Assembly: GCA_029555965.1 (NCBI GenBank)
Contig: JAKQHY010000195.1
Location: 1 to 52,449 of the forward strand
Origin: Chloroflexota bacterium
GTDB taxonomy: Bacteria; Chloroflexota; Anaerolineae; B4-G1; SLSP01
Length of the DNA stretch: 52,449 nt
Reading direction: 5' to 3'
The position numbers and the translations under genes were made by a program. Position 1 is the stretch's first letter. Every line of letters begins with the position of its first letter. This document shows positions 1-6,131 of the stretch, one piece after another. The notes under the pieces were generated by a model, which made no database searches, was not told the origin of the DNA, and saw only the letters and a program-made list of their open reading frames with translations.

Positions 1-159
1 TATAACATTGTCGGTTCGACAGAGGCTAACCCCGCTGCCGGTAAGATTTCTCACGAGTCGCCGCTGGGACAGGCCCTGCTTAACCGGCGGGTCAACGACG
101 TCGTGGCCGTTCAAGCGCCTGCCGGGAAAATTCGCTTCCGCCTGGTCAAAGTTGAGTGA
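1..159 (+). CDS. greA: Transcript cleavage factor GreA, C-terminal part
   Basis: The window opens inside a reading frame of 52 codons ending in TGA. The visible protein is the C-terminal FKBP-like domain of a Gre factor. It reads IVGSTEAN, then GKISHESPLGQALL, then a GDVV-like V-N-D-V-V-A-V stretch and a final basic strand. Gre factors insert a coiled coil into the RNA polymerase secondary channel and stimulate cleavage of backtracked transcripts. The N-terminal coiled coil lies outside the window, so GreA and GreB cannot be fully separated; GreA is the usual choice outside Proteobacteria. A strong terminator follows 20 bases downstream, so this is the last gene of its transcript. Confidence 0.88.
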   Translation, partial: YNIVGSTEANPAAGKISHESPLGQALLNRRVNDVVAVQAPAGKIRFRLVKVE

Positions 160-178
160 GTCCGACGCGCATCATGCA

Positions 179-211
179 CAGGGCGGGGATTCGGTCCCCG
201 CCCTGTTTTTT
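179..211 (+). terminator. Rho-independent terminator after greA
   Basis: An 11-bp perfect GC-rich stem (179-189 with 195-205) closes a 5-nt loop and is followed directly by six T residues (206-211). It lies 20 nt after the greA stop. The convergent nrdR gene ends at 275. Confidence 0.93.
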
Positions 212-274
212 GATGACGAACTTTTTCCTCACCGATGCTATAACTCTGGCTCCAACCAAAATCGCAAAGCGCCT

Positions 275-730
275 TCAGCGCCGCAGCGCGCGCAGCCGGT
301 CAATTTCGGCGCGGACGGCTTCCAGGTCTTTCAATCCCATGTAAACAATGGCGTAGCGGATGTAGGCCACCTCGTCAATTTCACGCAGGCTTTCCACCAC
401 GATGTCGCCGATGATGTGGCTGGATACCTCGGCGCGCCCGGTCTGGCGGATGGCGTACTCGACCCGGTGGACGATGCTTTCCAGGTCCTCCGCAGAGACG
501 GGGCGGCGCGCGCACGCGATGCGCAGGCCGGCCATCAATTTCTCCGGGATAAATTCTTCGCGGCGTCCGTCCTTTTTGATGACCAGCGGGGTGGTGAGGA
601 TGGCGCGTTCCTGGGTGCTGAACCGCTGCCCGCACGTCTCGCACTCGCGCCGCCGCCGGATGTTCCCCTGAGCGTCGTGGCGCGTATCAATCACTTTGGT
701 CTGGTCGGATGAGCAGAATGGACACCGCAT
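275..730 (-). CDS. nrdR: Transcriptional repressor NrdR
   Basis: This 151-residue protein has the standard NrdR length and layout. An N-terminal zinc ribbon has Cys3, Cys6, Cys30 and Cys33, with a run of four arginines at 25-28. An ATP-cone domain fills about residues 46-136 (starting at V-I-K-K-D-G-R). NrdR senses dATP/ATP through the cone and represses ribonucleotide reductase genes by binding NrdR boxes. No ribonucleotide reductase gene is in the window, so its targets lie elsewhere. The ATG is preceded by an AGGAGGG ribosome-binding site six bases upstream (736-742 on the plus strand). The gene is monocistronic here. Confidence 0.97.
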   Translation of the reverse strand: MRCPFCSSDQTKVIDTRHDAQGNIRRRRECETCGQRFSTQERAILTTPLVIKKDGRREEFIPEKLMAGLRIACARRPVSAEDLESIVHRVEYAIRQTGRAEVSSHIIGDIVVESLREIDEVAYIRYAIVYMGLKDLEAVRAEIDRLRALRR

Positions 731-900
731 AAATTCCCTCCTAGTTAGCGCAACGGATTGAACGGGGCGATAGGCCCTGAGCCGTTACCCTCCGTTCTGT
801 TGGTGGCATCAACGTCATTATAGCACAGCGATGGGGGGGCGGCAAGAAGTGTTGGGAACAATCTCCGGTGATGTCACTGTGGCACATCAGGAATACAGGG

Positions 901-1021
901 GAATTCATCATTAACCAACGGTTCACCAGCGGTCGGATGAAAATTTTCACCGCAGAGACGCAGAGATCGCAGAAATTTTCTTTTTTCCCTGTGTTCTTTG
1001 TGCCCTCGGTGGCTATTTTCA
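901..1021. repeat. Dispersed intergenic repeat, family A, copy 1
   Basis: The 450-base gap between nrdR and the glutaredoxin gene holds no gene. Most of its right half is a repeat of about 120 bp that recurs in the opposite orientation at 8811-8927 and 8930-9054. It starts GAATTCATCATTAAC, continues through a conserved core CACCAGCGG-T(C)GGATGAAAATTTTCACC, then CGCAGAGACGCAGAG, and ends in a CTGTGTTCTTTGTGCCCTC and GGCTATTTTC tail. The inner part is semi-palindromic (CAGAG words against CTCTG/CTGTG words). A partial match to repeat family B (AACGGATTGAACGG) sits at about 753-766. The function is unknown. Confidence 0.85.
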
Positions 1022-1126
1022 AGCGTTTTGCGGTATGATGCGTGTAATGTGAGCGCGGTAGAGAGCGGGACTGTGTCCGGGCACTGCCGGTATACCGGTC
1101 AACGCAGGGACGCCACAGCCTTCACC

Positions 1127-1155
1127 TTTACAAAACTACTCTCTGGATTTATAAT
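1127..1155 (+). promoter_or_regulatory. Sigma-70-type promoter of the glutaredoxin gene
   Basis: TTTACA (1127-1132) and TATAAT (1150-1155) are separated by 17 bases, a near-consensus housekeeping promoter. A second TATAAT overlaps at 1155-1160. The coding start is about 30 bases downstream, so the leader is short. Confidence 0.75.
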
Positions 1156-1186
1156 ATAATCATCTTGTTAATGTGGGAGGGATATG

Positions 1187-1444
1187 ATGACAGAAGAGAA
1201 GAAGCGCCGTCCAAGAGTGGTGGTCTTTTCCACGCCGACGTGTCCGCATTGCCGGCACGCCAAGCAATACTTGAAGTCCCGTGGGATTCACTTTACAGAT
1301 GTGGACATTTCCCGCGACGAGCGGGCCGCCCGCGATATGGTGCGCATCAGTGGGCAGCAGGGAGTGCCGGTCATCCAGATCAATGGACGCCCGGTCATCG
1401 GCTTTGATCGCGCACAAATTGACCGCTTGCTGGGGCTAAATTAA
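1187..1444 (+). CDS. Glutaredoxin family protein
   Basis: This small thioredoxin-fold protein (85 residues) has a CPHC active site near its N-terminus (Cys19 and Cys22), in the context STPTCPHC. A cis-Pro loop GVPVIQ and a late N-G-R-P-V-I-G-F-D turn match glutaredoxin/NrdH-type proteins. These carry out thiol-disulfide exchange, for example reducing ribonucleotide reductase or mixed disulfides. Two ATGs are adjacent, at 1184 and 1187. The GGAGG site ends at 1180, so the second gives the better six-base spacing. The gene has its own promoter and terminator. CPHC resembles the active site of redoxins in the NrdH/YruB group rather than the CPYC of classic glutaredoxins. Confidence 0.92.
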   Translation: MTEEKKRRPRVVVFSTPTCPHCRHAKQYLKSRGIHFTDVDISRDERAARDMVRISGQQGVPVIQINGRPVIGFDRAQIDRLLGLN

Positions 1445-1464
1445 GGGATGTTACTGTGGAATGA

Positions 1465-1489
1465 GGGGGGACAATCGTCCCCCCTTTTT
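1465..1489 (+). terminator. Rho-independent terminator after the glutaredoxin gene
   Basis: An 8-bp stem GGGGGGAC/GTCCCCCC (1465-1472 with 1477-1484) closes a 4-nt AATC loop and is followed by five T residues. Confidence 0.92.
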
Positions 1490-1503
1490 CTTTACTATGG
1501 AAT

Positions 1504-1531
1504 TTGTAGGGCGGTTGGTTTCGACTATAAT
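1504..1531 (+). promoter_or_regulatory. Probable promoter of the response-regulator gene
   Basis: A perfect TATAAT lies at 1526-1531, with a weak TTGTAG at 1504-1509 (16-base spacing). It lies between the upstream terminator and the coding start at 1564, where a promoter is needed. Confidence 0.5.
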
Positions 1532-1563
1532 AAAAACAGTACGAAAGTCTGTTGAGGTGCGCT

Positions 1564-1977
1564 GTGGAATCAATGCCGGATTTATCCAATCATGTCGCGG
1601 TTGTGGTGGAAGACGATCCCCTCAATGCTATGTTGATCCGCAGAATGTTGCTAGGGGTTGGGCTAGGGGAAGTCAAGGTGTGCAAATCGGGTGTTGAGAC
1701 GCGCCAGACCATTGTGCATTTATCGCGCGTTGATCTGATTTTGCTGGACATTCAATTGCCGGAGGAAGATGGTTTTGATATCTTGCGCTCTTTGCGTTAC
1801 CTGCCCAGCGTAGACAAAGCGCGGATTGTTGCCGTCACGGCAAACGTTATCCCTTCATACATCGTGCGCGCGGCAGAGGCCGGATTTGATGGCTTCCTGG
1901 GCAAACCGCTGAAATTTGATGAATTTCGCTCTCAAGTGCTGCGGATATTGAACGGTGAAAAAGTCTGGGAACCATAG
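1564..1977 (+). CDS. Single-domain response regulator (CheY-like)
   Basis: This is a 137-residue receiver domain with no output domain. Acidic residues E16, D17 and D18 form the metal pocket, and D62 in LILLDIQLPEEDG is the phospho-acceptor. A conserved Thr sits in VAVTAN and the Lys in FLGKPLKF. The start is taken as GTG at 1564, because TTGAGG (1552-1557) gives a six-base spacing; an internal ATG at 1573 is the alternative. Such stand-alone receivers act in phosphorelays or by protein contact. No kinase is adjacent; the nearest is the histidine kinase at 14314. The gene is flanked by its own promoter and terminator. Confidence 0.93.
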   Translation: MESMPDLSNHVAVVVEDDPLNAMLIRRMLLGVGLGEVKVCKSGVETRQTIVHLSRVDLILLDIQLPEEDGFDILRSLRYLPSVDKARIVAVTANVIPSYIVRAAEAGFDGFLGKPLKFDEFRSQVLRILNGEKVWEP

Positions 1978-1995
1978 CTACTATCTGGATACAAT

Positions 1996-2033
1996 AACAG
2001 CGCGAGGGCAAACTTCCCTCGCGCTGTTGTTTT
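1996..2033. terminator. Strong terminator between convergent genes
   Basis: A 13-bp perfect stem (1996-2008 with 2016-2028) closes a 7-nt loop and is followed by GTTTT. It sits between the response regulator on the plus strand and the Wzz-like gene ending at 2058 on the minus strand, so it may serve both. Confidence 0.88.
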
Positions 2034-2057
2034 GGCGTCGTTAAGAAGCGTGTGCTG

Positions 2058-2744
2058 TCACCGGCGGCGCCGTTTAGGGACATCCGCCAGAATCGTCACT
2101 CCCAACCTCTCAATGTCCTCTCGGTCCCGCACCATCGGGTCGAGGTAGTGCGCCAGGAAAACCAACCCTAGGCCGACGCCCGCCGCCAGAATCAGCCGAA
2201 GCCCCGGCCCCGTCAACTGTGCTCGGAGCGATGGCGAGAGGGCGCTGGGAATCGGCGTGTCCACCTGCCGCGCAATGGCGCCCACCCCTCCCATCTGCGG
2301 GAAGTAGGTTGGGCCATTCTGCGTGATCTCCGCACTGATTTCCTCAGCAAGGGGTACAATTTGTGTACCATCTCCCCACGTCAGGTAGATGACCGTCACC
2401 GACTCGGCATAATCCGTGACGAGTGCGCCCTGGATAGCCGAAACCGGGATGTCAAGCCCCCGGTCGGCAAGCCGTCTGGCGACCGCTTCGGCAAACGCTC
2501 CCGTATCCGCGACGTTCGCCAGCCCGCGCGCGATGTATTCCGACGACAGCCAGGCGTGATAGCGGTCGTAATCGGCGGATAGCGTGGACGCCGGCGTTCC
2601 CCCGGCCGTGAAGCGCATCACCACCTGGTACACCGTCGGCGGGCGCTGGTATGTCAGCCCCACGTAGCCCGCTACCACGACGACCGGGATCGCCGCCATC
2701 CACCACCAGCGCAGCAGAATTTTCCACAATTGGCGTAACTCCAT
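2058..2744 (-). CDS. Wzz/YveK-like chain-length determinant family membrane protein
   Basis: This 228-residue protein has two membrane segments, about residues 16-31 and 184-200. They enclose a predicted extracytoplasmic region, and a short cytoplasmic tail ends in basic residues. The tail D-P-M-V-R-D-R-E-D-I-E-R-L-G-V-T-I-L-A-D-V-P is the typical Wzz/GumC end. Such proteins control polysaccharide chain length or act as co-polymerases, often with a tyrosine kinase. No kinase or glycosyltransferase is nearby, so it is an orphan here. A GGAGG site precedes the ATG. It lies 129 bases downstream of the reverse transcriptase on the same strand, separated by tandem repeats, and co-transcription is possible but unproven. 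Confidence 0.75.
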   Translation of the reverse strand: MELRQLWKILLRWWWMAAIPVVVVAGYVGLTYQRPPTVYQVVMRFTAGGTPASTLSADYDRYHAWLSSEYIARGLANVADTGAFAEAVARRLADRGLDIPVSAIQGALVTDYAESVTVIYLTWGDGTQIVPLAEEISAEITQNGPTYFPQMGGVGAIARQVDTPIPSALSPSLRAQLTGPGLRLILAAGVGLGLVFLAHYLDPMVRDREDIERLGVTILADVPKRRRR

Positions 2745-2762
2745 CGTTCAACCTCCGAAATA

Positions 2763-2874
2763 AGCGAGTGAGCGGATCAGCGAGTCAGCGAATGAGCGAG
2801 TGAGCGGATCAGCGGATCAGCGAGTCTTGCCTTTTGCCTCCTCACTCCTCACTCCTCACTCGCCACTCGCCACT
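2763..2874. repeat. Short tandem repeat arrays (octamer and heptamer) between the RT and Wzz genes
   Basis: Eight consecutive octamers of the form AGCGRRTS run from 2763 to 2826: AGCGAGTG, AGCGGATC, AGCGAGTC and AGCGAATG variants. After a short spacer, five heptamers follow at 2840-2874 (CCTCACT three times, CGCCACT twice). The two arrays are partly complementary (GAGTG against CACTC), so they can pair. The RT stop codon lies at the edge of the heptamer array. Confidence 0.9.
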
Positions 2875-3779
2875 CACCTCAACATCTTCACAAATCCCTC
2901 ATACCCGTGCAGCCGCGCCGCATCGTCTGCGTTTTGGGGATGGCGCAGCTCGCGCATGGCCTGCGCGACCTCCGGGGTGGGGTGCATGTGCCCGTCGCGG
3001 GCCAATCCCACGCCAGTGATGAGGGCGACTTCGCCGCGATGCACATGCCAGACGCGCCAGCCTTTGCTCCGATTCAGCGAATAGTCAAAGCCCAACAGAA
3101 TCCGCTGCACGTCGCGCTGCATGGCGTGCGGGACGCGGCGCGGGTCGGGCCAGGAGAACGTCAGGTCGTCGCCATAACGGCTGTAGCATGCGTTGGACTG
3201 CCGGGCCAGGGCTGCGAGCGCCTCGTCCAACGGCGCGTTGACCAAATTGCTCAACGCGGGACTGGTCGGCGCGCCCTGCGGCAGCGCGCCGCGGAAGGTA
3301 CACAACCCTGTCAACACGCCGGCGGCGACCTCATCCCACTCCTGCGCCGCGAAGAACGCCCGCACGCGGCGCGCGCCGGTATGATCGAAAAAGTCCGTGA
3401 TGTCGGCGGCAGCGACGACGGCCTGCCCCACATGCATCCGCGCGTTGTCGGCCACGGAGAACTTCCGCCGGAAGCCGGTGACGGCCCAGTGCAGGGGAAG
3501 GGTATTCAGGTATTCACGGAGCAAGGTCTGTTGCAACGCTTTGAGCGCGGGCGAGGGGGCGTAGAGTTGCCGCGTCGCGCCGTTGGGCTTGGCAAGGGTC
3601 AGCGGGCGGTAGTGGTAGCGCGGCGCGCGCCGCGCGCCGTGGAATTGCAGCAACTCGCGCGGCGGCACGCCCAGCATCCATCCCAGCCGCGCCAGCCCCG
3701 GCGTGACCGGCCCGGCGTGCTCTACCGGATGGCCGGTGAGCCGCCGCGCCAGATTGACCAGCGTAGCCAACACGGTCAT
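2874..3779 (-). CDS. Retron-like reverse transcriptase
   Basis: This is a 301-residue RNA-directed DNA polymerase. RT blocks are seen in order: an N-terminal helix; Y-R-P-L-T-L-A-K-P-N-G then R-Q-L-Y-A-P (55-75); GF...S...NA..H (102-116), the motif typical of retron RTs; D126 in ADITDFF; LPQGAPTSP (166-174); YGDD (202-205, usually YADD) in a YSRYGDDLTFS context; N-R-S-K (236-239); and an ITG...L..DG segment (254-263) resembling the retron VTG region. Catalytic Asp126, Asp204 and Asp205 are present. There is no maturase, endonuclease or Cas1 domain. The ATG at 3779 lies two bases after the SPFH stop, so the two genes form one transcript. Longer upstream starts would run inside the SPFH gene. 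Family placement is by motif only. Confidence 0.92.
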   Translation of the reverse strand: MTVLATLVNLARRLTGHPVEHAGPVTPGLARLGWMLGVPPRELLQFHGARRAPRYHYRPLTLAKPNGATRQLYAPSPALKALQQTLLREYLNTLPLHWAVTGFRRKFSVADNARMHVGQAVVAAADITDFFDHTGARRVRAFFAAQEWDEVAAGVLTGLCTFRGALPQGAPTSPALSNLVNAPLDEALAALARQSNACYSRYGDDLTFSWPDPRRVPHAMQRDVQRILLGFDYSLNRSKGWRVWHVHRGEVALITGVGLARDGHMHPTPEVAQAMRELRHPQNADDAARLHGYEGFVKMLR

Positions 3780-3781
3780 CG

Positions 3782-4489
3782 TTATTCTGAACGGCGCGTC
3801 AGCAAGGCTTCCAGGCCGGGGAGGATGAGGACGTTGCCCTCTTTGTCGGCCAGCGCAGCCAGCGTCTCCAACTCTTGCAGGCGCATAATGAGCGGATTCT
3901 CGGTCATAATCTTGGCCGTGTTGGCCTTGGTGCGCGCGGCTGCCGTCTCGTGGCGGGCGGCGACCAGCGCCGCGCGCCCGGCTCGGTCGGCCTCGACCTC
4001 TTGCAGGAACACGCGCTGCACACTGCCGGGCAGGATCACGTCCTTCACGCCGACGCGGTGCAGCGTGATACCGTAGGTCAGCGCAGTGGCGGCGACGGCG
4101 GCGTGCAGGTCGGCGCCGAAGGCGTCCCGGTCGGTGAGCAGCTCGTCTACGCTGTGCGCGCTGATGATGTCGCGCAGTGTCAACTGCAAGTCCTGATACA
4201 GTCGCTCGGCGTAGTCCTCGACGGTGTGCTGCGCCAGCGCGGGGTCGCTCACGGCGTATTGCGCGATGAGGGTCACGCGCACCGGCACCTTGTCGGTAGT
4301 GAGGACTTCCTGCCCGCTCACGGTCTGGCTGACTTGCCGGAGGCTCACCTTTTCGATGGCGCGATGCTGCCACTGCCACAGCCTGTAGCGGCCCGGTTCC
4401 AGCAATTTGACGAAGCGGCCTTTTTCATACAGCAGGCCCCGTTCGTATTCCCAAACTTCTACCACATCGGTCAAACCAAAGATCGCCAT
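3782..4489 (-). CDS. Soluble SPFH/band-7 (slipin-like) protein paired with the RT
   Basis: This 235-residue protein has an SPFH core at about residues 5-165: V-W-E-Y-E-R-G-L-L-Y-E-K-G-R-F, then L-E-P-G-R-Y, later R-V-T-L-I-A-Q-Y, and Y-G-I-T-L-H-R-V-G-V-K-D-V. An Ala/Glu/Arg-rich helix follows (E-V-E-A-D-R-A-G-R-A-A-L-V-A-A-R), ending in a region about an LLTRR tail. Slipins and stomatins normally carry an N-terminal membrane hairpin. None is visible here, so the protein should be cytoplasmic, perhaps oligomerising through the helix. The start at 4489 is set by GAGGAG six bases upstream; longer frames run into the structured leader. Tight linkage to the RT suggests a partner or effector role, which is inference. 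Confidence 0.85.
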   Translation of the reverse strand: MAIFGLTDVVEVWEYERGLLYEKGRFVKLLEPGRYRLWQWQHRAIEKVSLRQVSQTVSGQEVLTTDKVPVRVTLIAQYAVSDPALAQHTVEDYAERLYQDLQLTLRDIISAHSVDELLTDRDAFGADLHAAVAATALTYGITLHRVGVKDVILPGSVQRVFLQEVEADRAGRAALVAARHETAAARTKANTAKIMTENPLIMRLQELETLAALADKEGNVLILPGLEALLTRRSE

Positions 4490-4789
4490 TTTGTTCTCCT
4501 CTCGGAAAATCTTGTTATTTCCAGGTGACCCGGACGACCAGCATAGGATGCGCGGACGGCGGGGAGGGCATTGAGGGTGGCGGGGAGGCAAGTTCTGACA
4601 GAACTTGCCTCGCTGCCATCCTGTATCCTACCATCCACAAGGCCGACCGGGCAACATTCCGCGGGTTTCCCCAACAGAACACCGCCGGCCGTCCGGGCCA
4701 GGTAGACTCCTTGCGCTTGCGCAAGGAGTCTATAGGCTCCTATGTGCGGTACGCTCTGACCTACCGGCGAGCGCCGCGGGAGCAACGAT
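4490..4789 (-). ncRNA. Candidate structured leader RNA of the SPFH-RT operon
   Basis: About 300 bases separate the promoter from the SPFH start, with no convincing gene. On the transcript strand the leader carries a 12-bp perfect hairpin (4732-4721 with 4714-4703, 6-nt loop). About 90 nt later there is another 12-bp perfect hairpin with a 3-nt loop (4611-4600 with 4596-4585). CATAGGA near the 5' part (4744-4738) is complementary to TCCTATG near the 3' end (4549-4543), a possible closing a1/a2-type stem. Retrons place their msr-msd RNA just upstream of, or near, the RT. This resemblance is positional and structural only; no branching guanosine or msd boundary could be assigned. Confidence 0.4.
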
Positions 4790-4795
4790 GGTTGA

Positions 4796-4823
4796 ATTAT
4801 ACTCGATCTGAAGACCTTAACAA
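4796..4823 (-). promoter_or_regulatory. Promoter of the SPFH-RT operon
   Basis: On the minus strand, TTGTTA (4823-4818) and a perfect TATAAT (4801-4796) are spaced by 16 bases. Transcription would begin near 4789, giving a leader of about 300 nt before the SPFH start. The MITE-like element begins four to five bases upstream of the -35 box. Confidence 0.65.
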
Positions 4824-4827
4824 TGGA

Positions 4828-5034
4828 GATGTGTAACAGGGCTTTATCATTCTCGGCAGGTACAACCTGTCGAAGAGATTTTGCGGCTGAAGCCGCCGGT
4901 AAGAAGGCGGTTTTGCGGTGACGGGCTACCGCCCGTCACCGCAAAACCCCCTTTAAGAATCACGGCTTTAGCCGTCTCCTATGGCGCAGCGCATCATCCG
5001 GCTGAAGAATGATAAGGCCCTGGGATGTGTAACA
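4828..5034. mobile_element. MITE-like fold-back element with 11-bp flanking direct repeats
   Basis: Inverted ends AGGGCTTTATCATTCT (4838-4853) and AGAATGATAAGGCCCT (5006-5021) match at 15 of 16 positions. Immediately outside is the direct repeat GATGTGTAACA (4828-4838 and 5024-5034), as expected of a target duplication. Inside is an 18-bp perfect hairpin (4909-4926 with 4931-4948) nested in weaker complementary arms (GCGGCTGAAGCCG against CGGCTTTAGCCG). There is no coding capacity. It may be a non-autonomous transposon or a large REP-type fold-back; no transposase is present in the window. Confidence 0.6.
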
Positions 5035-5156
5035 TTCCGGTTATATTTTGTAATGGGTTTGTAATTTCAGCTAACTTACTTTGCGTTAGAATAAGGCCAG
5101 GATATTCAAACAGTATAGGATGTTATACTAACTTTTAACCGGCCGGGAGGGGAGAG

Positions 5157-5906
5157 ATGGATCCAATGGACGAGAACTACACAGGCAAGGCGATTTCATA
5201 TCAGCAGAAGCGGATGCTTTTGCAGGCTTTGGATGCTTTCACCCGCTCCGAATCATGGGACGCGGCTAAACAGGTGGTCATTGAACATCGTGAACTGCTG
5301 TCTGAAGAGGCTGACGCTATTTTGGCGGCGCTCATTGCCCGACAGAAAGATAAGCGCGCCATTGAAATCCTTCAGGATCATCGCCGCGTGCTGGCGCGTT
5401 GTCGGCTGGAAGGGGTGGACGCCGCCTTTGCCGACCGCATTGCTGGTGAGTCCTTGGCGCCTGCCGATATGGATCCGGTGTTGTGGATGCGCTTGCAGAC
5501 GGCGGATTCTTACGACACGCTCTTGCGCCTATTGTTTGAGTATCCTGAATTGCTCGACCTCGTCAAACGGCGGATGACGCAGGTGTTGGGCGAAGCACAG
5601 ATGCGGGTCATCAATGCCATTGAGATTTTCCTGGCGGCAGATTCGTGGGATGCCGCTAGATTAGCTGTCGAAACGTACCCCGAATTGCTGAGCCTGGACG
5701 CCGACATCTGGCTGGGACAGTACGCCAGTTTTGTCGCAACGCGAGGGGATTGGAACATCGTGGAAATCTTGGCCGAGCGCCGCTGGCTGCTGGCCCGCTG
5801 TAGGATGGCGGGAGTGGATGCCACCTTTCGCGGGCGCAACTCGCCGGGTGATGGCACCCGCCTGGATATGGCCCCAGAAATGATGGCGCGGCTGTTGTCA
5901 GCATAA
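5157..5906 (+). CDS. Helical-repeat protein of the type found beside CHAT domains
   Basis: This 249-residue, mostly alpha-helical protein is made of two related halves. Each contains a pattern like F-x-x-(A/S)-x-S-W-D-A-A-(K/R), then P/R-E-L-L-S, then a segment ending in R-x-x-L-A-R-C-R-x-x-G-V-D-A-x-F (about residues 27-92 and 161-227). This repeat is common in Chloroflexota and cyanobacterial proteins that also carry a CHAT caspase-like domain, but no CHAT domain or other enzyme is attached here. No signal peptide or membrane segment is present, so it is probably a cytoplasmic interaction protein. A GGGAGGGGAG site precedes the ATG; a second ATG lies nine bases on. Function is not assigned. 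Confidence 0.75.
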   Translation: MDPMDENYTGKAISYQQKRMLLQALDAFTRSESWDAAKQVVIEHRELLSEEADAILAALIARQKDKRAIEILQDHRRVLARCRLEGVDAAFADRIAGESLAPADMDPVLWMRLQTADSYDTLLRLLFEYPELLDLVKRRMTQVLGEAQMRVINAIEIFLAADSWDAARLAVETYPELLSLDADIWLGQYASFVATRGDWNIVEILAERRWLLARCRMAGVDATFRGRNSPGDGTRLDMAPEMMARLLSA

Positions 5907-5927
5907 ATCCTGCTGGGGATACATAAG

Positions 5928-5958
5928 ACGCAAGGTGTAAGGTTGCCTTGCGTTTTTT
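5928..5958 (+). terminator. Terminator after the helical-repeat gene
   Basis: The 8-bp stem ACGCAAGG/CCTTGCGT (5928-5935 with 5946-5953) is followed by a run of T residues to 5958. It sits 20 bases after the stop codon. Confidence 0.82.
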
Positions 5959-6027
5959 GTTTTGTATTTCTGAGGGGAGAGTTGTGTTCGGGCGATTTCG
6001 TAGTTATCATGGAATGAAGAAAATGCC

Positions 6028-6076
6028 CATCACTATGGACGCCGGGTAATTCGCCAGCGTTTGGATGAAAATACTG
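6028..6076. repeat. Degenerate copy of repeat family A upstream of pfkA
   Basis: CATCAC...GCCGGGTAATTC, then GCCAGCGTTTGGATGAAAAT, aligns with the family A core (CACCAGCGGTTGGATGAAAATTTTC) with several mismatches and an apparent small insertion. It lies about 55 bases before the pfkA start. Confidence 0.5.
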
Positions 6077-6131
6077 TTCGTCCGTTGAAACGAGTGAACA
6101 GTTCAACACTTATTTTCAATGAGGAGGCCGC

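Noticed and set aside
741..1022. A 93-residue minus-strand frame upstream of the glutaredoxin gene
   Set aside because: It is read mostly from repeat family A and has no ribosome-binding site or similarity.
2874..3779. RT considered as a group II intron or DGR reverse transcriptase
   Set aside because: There is no maturase X or endonuclease domain, no intron domain V/VI fold seen around it, and no template/variable repeat pair. Retron-like motifs fit better.
2907..4076. A long plus-strand frame opposite the RT gene
   Set aside because: The RT reading on the minus strand has all catalytic blocks; the plus frame is low in hydrophobic residues and has no motif.
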